Source: a virus
DNA: 25,523 nucleotides
Reading direction: 5' to 3' (one strand)
IMG/VR virus record: IMGVR_UViG_3300046536_000055
Span: 1 to 25,523 of that record
Both the position numbers and the translations under genes were made by a program. The notes below the pieces were generated by a model. The model ran no database searches. It was not told the origin of the DNA and worked only from the letters and a program-made list of their open reading frames with translations. This document shows, piece after piece, positions 15,474-22,436 of the stretch (position 1 is its first letter; each line of letters starts with the position of its first letter).

Positions 15474-15833
15474 TTAAATCTCGTCGCAACTGATTCCCTC
15501 GAACCTGATGCGAAACTGGCCGTCGTGCGAGTTGATATCGAGCGGCGGCTTGCACCACGCGTTGTGGAGCACGTAGCTCTTTTGATTGATCAGGTCAGCC
15601 TGGATTGTCGAGTTCGTGATCTGCTCCAAGACCTCGATCGACACTTCCGGCAACGTCGACATGTCGCATTCGATGTAGGGGACGCGCGGCAGCTCCTGAT
15701 AGCCGTGGACGTAGTCCTGGCCGGCGATCCCGGTGCGCTCGACCGGCGAGCCAGACACCGTCAGGTTGCCCTTGAGCGGATACATGTTGCCGTCGACCTT
15801 GATGGTCGCGGTGCCTGCTATCGGTCCAGCCAT
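15474..15833 (-). CDS. Tail tube protein, Mu gpM type
   Basis: A 119-residue tube protein that stacks as rings inside the sheath to form the DNA channel. Length and sequence fit the Mu-like tube family. It starts MAGPIAGTATIKVDGNMYPL with the usual GNLTVSG strand, then HGYQELPRVPYIECDMS. It contains the SIEVLEQITNSTIQADLIN segment and ends in GQFRIRFEGISCDEI. AGGAG lies 7 bases before the ATG at 15833. The chaperone gene follows after 19 bases. The sheath and tube genes are normally adjacent in Mu-like phages but are separated here by about 0.9 kb. Confidence 0.92.
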   Translation of the reverse strand: MAGPIAGTATIKVDGNMYPLKGNLTVSGSPVERTGIAGQDYVHGYQELPRVPYIECDMSTLPEVSIEVLEQITNSTIQADLINQKSYVLHNAWCKPPLDINSHDGQFRIRFEGISCDEI

Positions 15834-15856
15834 TGTGCTCTCCTATGTTTCGTGGA

Positions 15857-16513
15857 TCAGGCGGCGACCCTCTGGCGCAGCATCGACACGCCGTCCTGCA
15901 GCGTGACCTTCTGAAAGCAGCGGATCGCGGATGTCGGGCAGGCGTTTACGATGTTGACGCCGCGGCTGCGCAGGTGCGGCACATAAACCGAAAAGTGTTC
16001 CGCCCATTCAGCCCAGCGCCCCGCGCTGCGCGCGCGCTGCTTTTCTCCGAAGTTGAGAAATCCGCCGTCATAGTTTCCGTCGTAGTCGAAGCCGAACAGC
16101 ACGATTTCCCGCGCTCGCTTGTGGATGCAGACTTGCAGCGCGCCGAAGCTGCTGGTGCCGCCGCCGTAAATCTCGCCGGGATTTTCCGCGACGCCCAGGC
16201 CGTCGAGCCGCTTCAAAAGCGTGATGTTCTTCGATGGATACGGAACGCCCCCGACCTGATCCGGGGGCACGGCCCAATAGACGCGGCTTTGCACGCCGGC
16301 GAGCCGATCGCGCCACTCTATGTACCGCGCCATATTGACGCCGAAACCCGCATCGGCCCATGGGATTTCGAACACCGTGCGCTTCACGGCGAGAACGTGC
16401 GCGCCGCGCAGCCGCTCGAAATCGAACCCCAATAGCGATGGCCCGCCGCCGATCACGGCAACGGGCTTGTCGTCCCAATAGGGCTTCGCTATTTTGCCGA
16501 ACGGGTCCGCCAT
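15857..16513 (-). CDS. MptE/DUF115-like Rossmann-fold protein inserted in the tail module
   Basis: A 218-residue protein with a Rossmann-like plan: VAVIGGGPSLLGFDF (residues 18-32) with a GGGPSL nucleotide-binding-type loop. A second glycine-rich segment follows at 117-127 (GGGTSSFGALQ), then a strand ending in EIVLFGFDYDG (136-146), then a conserved-looking NACPTSAIRCF near the end. This pattern matches the DUF115 / 6-hydroxymethylpterin pyrophosphokinase MptE-like group, often found near glycosylation genes and in some phages. I chose ATG 16513 rather than an upstream in-frame start because that extension is only the other frame of the zinc-finger gene and the TAATG junction is tight. It is not a known structural gene, so it may be cargo or a modification enzyme. 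The substrate is unknown. Confidence 0.72.
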   Translation of the reverse strand: MADPFGKIAKPYWDDKPVAVIGGGPSLLGFDFERLRGAHVLAVKRTVFEIPWADAGFGVNMARYIEWRDRLAGVQSRVYWAVPPDQVGGVPYPSKNITLLKRLDGLGVAENPGEIYGGGTSSFGALQVCIHKRAREIVLFGFDYDGNYDGGFLNFGEKQRARSAGRWAEWAEHFSVYVPHLRSRGVNIVNACPTSAIRCFQKVTLQDGVSMLRQRVAA

Positions 16514-16716
16514 TAGGGTGCTCGATTTCCTTTGGCCTGATTTTCCCTTGCTGGGATCTTGCGTTGATCCGCCCACGCGGGCGTGGCACAGTTCGCGCCG
16601 TTTGGCTTCGCGCGACATTCGGTCGCTAAACCACGCCACTCCTTTTTCTTGAGGGCAACGAAAAACTCCGGTGTTGCCGGGAATTCTTCGCCACACTTTT
16701 TGCACTGCCTTTTCAT
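16513..16716 (-). CDS. Small zinc-finger-like protein inserted after the sheath gene
   Basis: A 67-residue basic protein beginning MKRQCKKCGEEFPATPEFF, the start commonly seen in small phage zinc-finger and HNH-associated proteins. Cys5 and Cys8 form the first CxxC knuckle. The expected second knuckle is abnormal: the remaining cysteines are Cys34 and Cys43, eight residues apart, with a Lys/Arg/Asn-rich tail. Either it binds zinc in an unusual way or its 3' half is degraded or frameshifted from a longer homologue. Its stop shares one base with the start of the next gene (TAATG at 16511-16515), so the two form a small cassette. Function is not known; a nucleic-acid-binding role is plausible from composition alone. 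Confidence 0.55.
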   Translation of the reverse strand: MKRQCKKCGEEFPATPEFFVALKKKEWRGLATECRAKPNGANCATPAWADQRKIPARENQAKGNRAP

Positions 16717-16727
16717 ACGCGCAACCT

Positions 16728-18281
16728 TTATGCAGCAATGGCTGTATCCACGCCCCTATTATACTGAAGGCGAAACTGGGCTAACACCGCAAAAACACGG
16801 AGTTGATTCACGAGATCGGGCGGATAGAGAACGTTAAGGCGATTCGGGTCGTTGCTGTCTCTTTCCACGATTAGATTGGTTTTGAATGCGTCTCCGTTTT
16901 CTGTAAGACCTAAGAATTCGTCCTGGCGATACTGCGAAATCAGCTCTGCCTTGATGGTTTTCGGCGTCACGATCGCCTGCCCGGCGCCGAACCGCGTGCC
17001 ATCATCGGCGAGTTTCGAGCGCGGAAATTTCGAGGTTATCGCCTGCCGCTGACGCCGGAACAGCGCCGATAGCGTGGCGAGCGTCGGCACCAGCTCGTAA
17101 GCGTCGTCGCCCTGGCCGTACAAGTTGAACTGATAGGTGGTCGTCTCCCGCAGGATACCGGGCGTTCCTGCGTCGCTCGCCGCCTGCGTCGCGATGCCGA
17201 CGCCCGAGAGATCGTTGCACTGCTTCTTGTTGAACCGCTGATGCTTGGGCGCCGGCAGGCAGCCGTCGAGGCTCAAGGTCTGCAGAGGTCGCGCCGGATC
17301 GTTCAGCAGCGCGCGCGCGGCCTTTGCGGTGTACGCCGCGGCCCAGCACCACGACGGCGTCGGCGAATGGTGCTCGACGCCCATGATCGAGAGCACGCCG
17401 CTGTTGTTGCTCGGGCCGTACTCCATCAGATCCATGTAGCCGGTGTTGTCACCGGCAGCGGTCACGCCGATCCTCGCCCCGAACACATGGCCGTAGAGCT
17501 GGCGCATCCACCCCCATCTGCCGACGTCGCTGAAGCCGTATTCCGTTTCGAGCAGCGCCAGCGTTGTGCTGTCGGTGTAGCCGGTCGCCACGTACTCGTA
17601 GATTTCATCGCCCAGGTTTGCGAGCGCTTTGGTGATGTCCACCGTGCCGGTACCGCTGCTGAGCTTGTTTCCGGTCGGGACCGTGATGCCGAGCCCGAAT
17701 GGCACCTGCTCGGCCGCGAGCAAGCCGCCATAGGCAAGCCGCACGTCGATCTCGTTTGCCTCGACGCCCTTCCACTTCGATGTCAGCGTCACCACGCCTG
17801 CTGCCGCGGCTGCGACGACCGGCATCGAGGGGTCGGCGTTGATCGCCGCTGCGATGTTTGTCCCGGTCACGTCGACCGTCTCGCCGGCGGCGACAAAAAC
17901 CTGAACGCGTCGGCCGCCGATGTAGACCGGGAGCGTGCCGGCGGAAGCTGCTGGCGTCGTCACCGTGATGGCGCCGGTGGCGACGACGCCCGCGGTCGCC
18001 TCTGCGATCGGAAGCACCCACAGCTCCTGCGCAAAATTGTTTTGCGTGAAGAACTGCACCATGGCGTCGAGCATCGAGCCGTAACCGAACAGCACGCGCG
18101 CATCGGCTTGCGACGGCACCGGAATCGGCACGTCGGGGATCGCGGTGCCGTTTGGGAGCATTGTGCCGATTATCAGGGAGGTTAAACGCGAGCGCGGATA
18201 CCCCGCCATGCTTGGATCCACCTCCACCCAAAACAGTGGCATGCGCCAGTTTGACGGGATGCTGTTGAAAGATACGGGCAT
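16728..18281 (-). CDS. Contractile tail sheath protein, Mu gpL type
   Basis: A 517-residue sheath protein that polymerises around the tail tube and contracts to drive it through the cell envelope. Length agrees with Mu-like sheaths (about 500). The N-terminus MPVSFNSIPSNWRMPLFWVE is typical of this family. It is followed by SRLTSLIIGTMLPNGTA, an Ala/Val/Thr-rich beta insertion domain (about 105-200) and GWMRQLYGHVFGARIG. The C-terminal half holds PRSKLADDGTRFGAGQ and, at the end, VFAVLAQFRLQYNRGVDTAI. Its AAGGAG lies 8 bases before the ATG at 18281. It marks the switch from lambda-like head genes to Mu-like tail genes. The tube gene, normally next, is displaced by two inserted genes. Confidence 0.95.
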   Translation of the reverse strand: MPVSFNSIPSNWRMPLFWVEVDPSMAGYPRSRLTSLIIGTMLPNGTAIPDVPIPVPSQADARVLFGYGSMLDAMVQFFTQNNFAQELWVLPIAEATAGVVATGAITVTTPAASAGTLPVYIGGRRVQVFVAAGETVDVTGTNIAAAINADPSMPVVAAAAAGVVTLTSKWKGVEANEIDVRLAYGGLLAAEQVPFGLGITVPTGNKLSSGTGTVDITKALANLGDEIYEYVATGYTDSTTLALLETEYGFSDVGRWGWMRQLYGHVFGARIGVTAAGDNTGYMDLMEYGPSNNSGVLSIMGVEHHSPTPSWCWAAAYTAKAARALLNDPARPLQTLSLDGCLPAPKHQRFNKKQCNDLSGVGIATQAASDAGTPGILRETTTYQFNLYGQGDDAYELVPTLATLSALFRRQRQAITSKFPRSKLADDGTRFGAGQAIVTPKTIKAELISQYRQDEFLGLTENGDAFKTNLIVERDSNDPNRLNVLYPPDLVNQLRVFAVLAQFRLQYNRGVDTAIAA

Positions 18282-18296
18282 CGCGCGATCTCCTTC

Positions 18297-18884
18297 TCAA
18301 TTCGGCTTTTGCTTTGCGGTCTCGTCGACGTCGTACTGGACGATGACCTGTTGAATTTCGGCAGGATCGGTTTGCGCCGTTGGATAACGGCTCTCGACGT
18401 GGAGGGTGTTGAACCAATCGGGGATATTCGGCGGGAATATCGTCTGGCCGAGCGTCACGACCCAAAGGCTGCGGATTTCGTACAGCGTAGTTTCGCCGAT
18501 CTTTGCGACTTGCGCTTCTTCGTCCATGCTCTCGAAGCCGTTCGACATATTCACGAACAAAGGATTGCTGAGCAGCATGTCTTCTAGTTCTTCCATGGTG
18601 TCGTGAAGCGCCAACACGTCGTCCTGCGTTGCTGTCGGCGCGTGAATTCCAACGGAGAACCCCAGCGTCAATTCCCTCTGGAATTTCGGCTCGGCTTGAT
18701 TCGACTGGCCCCACGCCACGCTTTTGCGGCGCCCTCGATAGATGCCGAGCACCGGCAAGTCCTGCGGCGTCACTTGCAGCATCGGCGTCTTGCGGTAGGT
18801 CTTGAACCGCGCGCCGAAGCCGGCGACCGCGAGATCGAAAGCGGCCTTGTGCACCTCGGATGCGGTGTTGCCGTAGTTGATCAT
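18297..18884 (-). CDS. Probable tail terminator / tail completion protein
   Basis: A 195-residue protein between the head connector gene and the sheath gene, the usual place for a tail terminator that caps the finished tail tube and joins it to the head. The start at 18884 (MINYGNTAS) overlaps the preceding stop as ATGA. The sequence has an N-terminal helix (EVHKAAFDLAVAGFGARF), a mid-region strand-rich core (FQRELTLGFSVGIHAP) and a helix (VLALHDTMEELEDMLLSNP). The C-terminal beta region contains YEIRSLWVVTLGQTIFPPNIP. This alpha/beta plan fits gpU/Mu gp37-type terminators, but I cannot identify a decisive motif, so the call leans on context. Confidence 0.65.
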   Translation of the reverse strand: MINYGNTASEVHKAAFDLAVAGFGARFKTYRKTPMLQVTPQDLPVLGIYRGRRKSVAWGQSNQAEPKFQRELTLGFSVGIHAPTATQDDVLALHDTMEELEDMLLSNPLFVNMSNGFESMDEEAQVAKIGETTLYEIRSLWVVTLGQTIFPPNIPDWFNTLHVESRYPTAQTDPAEIQQVIVQYDVDETAKQKPN

Positions 18885-19237
18885 CCGGGCGGCTCCTGCG
18901 TGCGCAGCAAGAGCGTGATGCCGCCCTGGCCGTCCCAATCGCTGTCGCCAATCCAGTATTTGTTGCCGAACGCCGGATGCGTCGGTTCGGTGATTTCGAC
19001 CATGTCGCCGCGATCGGGCACCACGGTGAAATCACGCGCGCGGATGCCGAGCGAGGTTTGCTGATCGGAAAAGATGACCTCGTCTTCCATCTGCACGTCG
19101 AGCGGCGCGGACGAAAACACTCCGCGCGCCACGACCGGGGGCGCCCCGGGGCTGCTGACGGTCAGCGTAAAGCTGCACGCGACGCAGAAAATCCCCACGG
19201 TCCTGTCGAGCACCAGGGCGTCTAAATCCACGAGCAT
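18881..19237 (-). CDS. FII-like head-tail attachment protein
   Basis: A 118-residue protein close in length and layout to lambda gpFII (117), which completes the head connector and docks the tail. A central beta-rich segment has the family-like turn TVVPDRGDMVEITEP, followed by a strand pair (KYWIGDSDW, ITLLLRT). The N-terminal part contains VFSSAPLDVQMEDEVIF. It ends in an ATGA overlap with the next gene (stop TGA inside 18881-18884), a sign of coupled translation. An alternative is a generic head closure protein of another family; position and length favour FII. Confidence 0.68.
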   Translation of the reverse strand: MLVDLDALVLDRTVGIFCVACSFTLTVSSPGAPPVVARGVFSSAPLDVQMEDEVIFSDQQTSLGIRARDFTVVPDRGDMVEITEPTHPAFGNKYWIGDSDWDGQGGITLLLRTQEPPG

Positions 19238-19246
19238 TGCTTTTCC

Positions 19247-19597
19247 CTAAGTCGAAATCGCTATTGCGAATTTGCAGTCGACCGCTTGCTTCACCGGAAC
19301 GTCCCGCGTTCCCGATCTCAGCTTGATGAAGGCGACGGCGCGCGCCCATGCCTTGTCGATTACGATGCCGCTGTTCTCTCGGGCCGTGATCGAGATTTCG
19401 AGTCCCTCGTCATCGAACAGGTCGCTATAGAAATTTCCGTCCGTCGAGACTTGGAACGTCATTTTGTGGGGCATGTTGCCCTTGGTGTATTCTCCCGGCA
19501 CCGTGATGCGGACGATGGTGCCCGCCGAGCAATCGACGCCGTCCGAAAGCGATTCACCCGCCGCGATGGTCGGGCCGTCGATGATGGCAAGTGGCAT
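19247..19597 (-). CDS. Small beta-rich virion protein of unknown role, after the capsid gene
   Basis: A 116-residue protein with alternating hydrophobic/polar strands and almost no predicted helix. It resembles small conserved phage proteins with the pattern TFQVSTDGNFYSDLFDDEG followed by FIKLRSGTRDVPVKQ, usually annotated as hypothetical virion proteins and plausibly a jelly-roll. The position right after the major capsid gene and before the FII-like gene suggests a capsid fibre, a minor decoration protein or a head-tail component. A clear GGGAG lies 7 bases before the ATG at 19597. Expression looks real; function is not established. Confidence 0.72.
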   Translation of the reverse strand: MPLAIIDGPTIAAGESLSDGVDCSAGTIVRITVPGEYTKGNMPHKMTFQVSTDGNFYSDLFDDEGLEISITARENSGIVIDKAWARAVAFIKLRSGTRDVPVKQAVDCKFAIAIST

Positions 19598-19631
19598 CGT
19601 TATCTCCCGCAGTTTCAGCCAGTATTCGAGA

Positions 19632-20645
19632 TCAGGAATGCGTCCCCTTCAGCAGCGCCAGGGGGCGCGAGCAGAAGTTGAGCGCGTTCATCTGCGTGTC
19701 GATGTTGACGCCCTTGTCGTTCTCCATCGGGTATTGCTTGACGTAGCGCGGCAACCCCATCGTGTTGACGGTTTCGATGTAGTCGGCGGGGGCATAGATG
19801 GTTGGGAACAGGTTCGGCACGCCTGTCGGATAGAAATAGGCGGCGTCGGTTTCGACCATCGGGGCGCCAGAGACATAGCCGCGATAGTTGGTCCACAGAA
19901 TTCCGCCGAACGCGAACGAACCCCATGCCTGACCGCCCGAAATGTACTGACCGCGCAATTCGGACGCGTCCATCATGTTGAGATAGGTCGCGCGAACCTC
20001 TTGGGCCATGATCAGGGCATCGAAGAAAGCATCGCCGCAAATCGCTTCGACGCCCGTGAAGCCCTGGCCATCGAGGTTGTTGCCCATCGTGCGGATCACG
20101 GTCGCACATTGCTGCCTGATCGCGCCGGTCGCCGTCGCTGCGCCCAGGACGAAGTTGATGGCCGCCGGCGGCGTGATTCCGTACTCGTTGAACAGGTTCA
20201 ACGTCGTGCCGTCCGCATAGGTCACGATGCCCTTGACGGCGCCGACCCGGCTGTATTCCTGGGTGTATTCCAGCGATTGACCGGCGGTCTGCATGCGTTC
20301 GCCGACCTTCGTCATCACCGCTTCGGTGCCGGTCTCCTGGCCGAACGCGCGAACGCCCTGAACTTCCTCGGCCATGATGGCGTCGTTTATTTCGAAGTGC
20401 GGGACGCCCAGAGCCCGCATCGTGCGCCGGGGCTTCGGCATGGTCTGGCCCGGGCCGCCGCGCGGTGTCGGCCTGACCACGGTGAGGATGTTGTTGTGCT
20501 CCTCGATCGCGACCGTGGTCGTCGCCACGGCGATCTCGTTGAATAGCCCCCTGCTTCCGATATACCCGGGGACGAATTTCAGGTTGTTGATTGCGATCGA
20601 GAGCGGGATTGTGCCGAAGGCATCGCCGCGAAAGATATCGAGCAT
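19632..20645 (-). CDS. Major capsid protein, lambda gpE family
   Basis: A 337-residue protein that builds the icosahedral shell (HK97 fold by family). Lambda gpE has 341 residues. I chose the ATG at 20645 (MLDIFRGDAFG), preceded by AAGGGA/CGGA; an upstream in-frame start would only add sequence overlapping gpD. Signatures are the N-terminal LSIAINNLKFVPGYIGS, VATTTVAIEEHNN, and the helix with FGQETGTEAVMTKVGERMQ. Further on come ICGDAFFDALIMAQEVRATYL and the C-terminal GVPNLFPTIYAPADYIETVN. These match the GpE family. It follows the decoration gene by 31 bases and precedes small connector genes, all consistent with a lambda-type head module. Confidence 0.93.
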   Translation of the reverse strand: MLDIFRGDAFGTIPLSIAINNLKFVPGYIGSRGLFNEIAVATTTVAIEEHNNILTVVRPTPRGGPGQTMPKPRRTMRALGVPHFEINDAIMAEEVQGVRAFGQETGTEAVMTKVGERMQTAGQSLEYTQEYSRVGAVKGIVTYADGTTLNLFNEYGITPPAAINFVLGAATATGAIRQQCATVIRTMGNNLDGQGFTGVEAICGDAFFDALIMAQEVRATYLNMMDASELRGQYISGGQAWGSFAFGGILWTNYRGYVSGAPMVETDAAYFYPTGVPNLFPTIYAPADYIETVNTMGLPRYVKQYPMENDKGVNIDTQMNALNFCSRPLALLKGTHS

Positions 20646-20676
20646 TTCCGTGATCCCTTGTTGGATGGACGCTCGC

Positions 20677-21390
20677 TCAGGAGCGGACGATGATGTTGTG
20701 GGCCGCAAGCGCTCTTGCGATTGCCAGCTTGTCGGCGCCGGTGATGGTCACCGGGTAATAGAGAAGGTTGGCGTTCACCTCGGCGTTGCGCGTCAAAACC
20801 GCGATGTTTGCGTTGGCGCCATTTGTGGTGACGCCGTAAATCGCGATGCCGTCGCACGCGGTGTCGGTCGTGACGTTCGGAGCGAACACCGCCGGCGCGG
20901 TCAGAGTCGCCTGCGTTGCGATCTTCAGCGTCTGGCCGATCTTCACGGATCCCGGGTCCGCGATGGTGCCGACATCGCGCGACCCATGACCGTCCGCTTC
21001 CGACAGAATGAACTCGGCCGGGTGCGACGTTTCGGTCTGAACCGGAAACTGCGGCGTGCCGACGAGAAGATTGATCTGGTCCTGCTGCTCCGCGACCAGG
21101 CCCTTTGTCTCGTCATCCTTGGCGCGTTCATCCGGCGTCATCGCGGCGCGCTTGTCGTCCTCCGCCGCACGCTCGGCGGGGCTCAGCGCCGCGCGGCGCG
21201 CATCTTCTTTCCGTCGCGCCTCTGCGTGCTTGCGCGCAGCGGCGATCCGCTCTTCATTTGCCTTGTATTCGTCCGCACGGAGTTTTTCGTCTGCCTTGAA
21301 TGCAGCCGCACGACGTTCATCAGCCCTCTTGTCCGCATCCGCGCCAATCGCCGCCTGATGCTTGGGCTCTGCTTTTGCATTTTCAGCCAT
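20677..21390 (-). CDS. gpD-like head decoration protein with long charged N-terminal extension
   Basis: A 237-residue protein whose residues about 115-237 resemble lambda gpD, which binds as trimers on the expanded capsid and stabilises it. Matching signals are the length of that part (about 110-120), the beta-rich LKIATQATLTAPAVFAP segment, TACDGIAIYGVTTNGAN, and the final VTITGADKLAIARALAAHNIIVR. Residues 1-105 are very unusual: a helical, Ala/Lys/Arg/Glu/Asp-rich arm with recurring RADE/KADE/KANE units and two similar stretches, LSPAERAAEDDKRAA and MTPDERAKDDETKG. A strong AAGGAG lies 7 bases before the ATG at 21390. It is located between protease and capsid gene, as D is in lambda. Whether the arm is retained in virions or cleaved is unknown. 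Confidence 0.85.
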   Translation of the reverse strand: MAENAKAEPKHQAAIGADADKRADERRAAAFKADEKLRADEYKANEERIAAARKHAEARRKEDARRAALSPAERAAEDDKRAAMTPDERAKDDETKGLVAEQQDQINLLVGTPQFPVQTETSHPAEFILSEADGHGSRDVGTIADPGSVKIGQTLKIATQATLTAPAVFAPNVTTDTACDGIAIYGVTTNGANANIAVLTRNAEVNANLLYYPVTITGADKLAIARALAAHNIIVRS

Positions 21391-21408
21391 TTGAAACTCC
21401 TTCTGGCT

Positions 21409-22425
21409 TCACTTCCTCAAACGGGCGTTGATTTTGTCGGTGATCTTCGACCACGCCGTCGCGGCGACTTGCGCAGGCGGCAACAGCGGATGCTGCGGCA
21501 TCACCGACGGCTCGTCGGCGCGGGCCAGCAGCTCCTTGCGCACCTGCTCGACCGGCGTGCCCGCGCGCACGTAGGCGCCGACGCGTTCGGGCGCGCGCGC
21601 GAGAGCGCAGAGATCGGTGATGCTGTCGACGTAAGCCTTGTGTTCGGCGGCGCCGGTCTTCTTGGCGGCGTTTAGGTTGATCAGCTCGGCGGTGGGCTGC
21701 TGCTCGGGCTCGGGCTCGGGCTGCGGGACTGGATCGGATGCCGGCAGCGCGGGAGGAACCGGCTCCGCTGCCGGCACCGCCGCAGGCTCTGGGGGTTCGG
21801 TTTCATCGTCCCCCGCCAGGGCCTGCAGGCGTGCGGCCGCTGCCTTGGGTAACAGCCGCAACGGGAATTTCGCCGCCATCGTGATTGGCGCGGTGACCTC
21901 GTCGGCGAAGCCAAGCGACTTGGCCTCGTCGGCATCCATCAGGCGATCCTCTTTCATCAGCGCCTTTACCTTCGCCTGGGTGGTCTTGGCGCGGCTCGCG
22001 TAGGTGGCGGTCAGCGACTTGTCGATGCGATCGAGATCGTCGGCGAGCGCGCGGATGTCGTCGGCGCTGCCCATGGCGAAGCCCGACGCGCCGTGCACCA
22101 GCATGAAGCTGTTCGAGGGCATGATGATCTTGTCGGCCGCCATTGCGATGAAGCTCGCTGCCGACGCCGCGATGCCGTCGACATGGGCCGTCACAGTCGC
22201 CTTGTGATTCTTCAGGGCGTTGTGGATGGCGACGCCATCGAACACGTCGCCGCCCGGCGAGTTGATGCGCAGCGTGATGTTGCTCACATCGCCCAGGCCG
22301 TTGAGGTCGTCGAGAAACTGCTTTGCGCTGACGGTGTCCTCGCCCCACCATGAGCGTCCGATCTCGTCGTAGATGACGATCTCTGCGGCGGCTTCCTCGG
22401 CTTTCATCTGAAACCACTGGCGCAT
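21409..22425 (-). CDS. ClpP-type prohead maturation protease with C-terminal scaffold-like extension
   Basis: A 338-residue serine protease expected to sit in the prohead and trim capsid-associated proteins during maturation. Residues 1-195 match the ClpP fold. The predicted nucleophile is Ser88 in GIAASAASFIAMA, with His111 in FMLVHGA and Asp160 in LMKEDRLMDADEAK as the rest of the triad. The substrate-binding loop is INSPGGDVFDG. This differs from lambda, whose gpC is an S49/SppA-type enzyme. Residues 207-247 are Pro/Glu-rich. The C-terminal segment (about 255-338, with AEHKAYVDSITDLCALARAP) resembles the helical tail of phage protease-scaffold fusions. No separate scaffold gene is visible, so this tail may do that job (inference). 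The start at 22425 has GGGAG 8 bases upstream. Confidence 0.9.
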   Translation of the reverse strand: MRQWFQMKAEEAAAEIVIYDEIGRSWWGEDTVSAKQFLDDLNGLGDVSNITLRINSPGGDVFDGVAIHNALKNHKATVTAHVDGIAASAASFIAMAADKIIMPSNSFMLVHGASGFAMGSADDIRALADDLDRIDKSLTATYASRAKTTQAKVKALMKEDRLMDADEAKSLGFADEVTAPITMAAKFPLRLLPKAAAARLQALAGDDETEPPEPAAVPAAEPVPPALPASDPVPQPEPEPEQQPTAELINLNAAKKTGAAEHKAYVDSITDLCALARAPERVGAYVRAGTPVEQVRKELLARADEPSVMPQHPLLPPAQVAATAWSKITDKINARLRK

Positions 22426-22436
22426 GTGGGTGCTCC

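Noticed and set aside
16513-16738. Longer N-terminus for the MptE/DUF115-like protein starting at 16738
   Set aside because: The added residues are the alternate frame of the zinc-finger gene; the TAATG junction at 16513 gives a better start directly before the Rossmann-type core.
17241-18185. Plus-strand open frame of 314 codons opposite the sheath gene
   Set aside because: Arg/His/Ala-rich shadow of the sheath gene; no recognisable motif and no ribosome-binding context.
17605-19035. Minus-strand open frame of 476 codons overlapping sheath, terminator and connector genes
   Set aside because: Arg/Ser/Ala-rich alternate frame over three recognised genes; no motif support.
20646-20708. Earlier start for the major capsid protein at 20708
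   Set aside because: It would overlap the decoration gene, lacks family similarity, and the ATG at 20645 has its own purine-rich ribosome-binding site and gives lambda-like length.
20374-21675. Plus-strand open frame of 433 codons opposite the capsid, decoration and protease genes
   Set aside because: It is antisense to three clear head genes, has Arg/Gly/Leu-rich sequence without domain motifs, and is expected by chance in GC-rich DNA.
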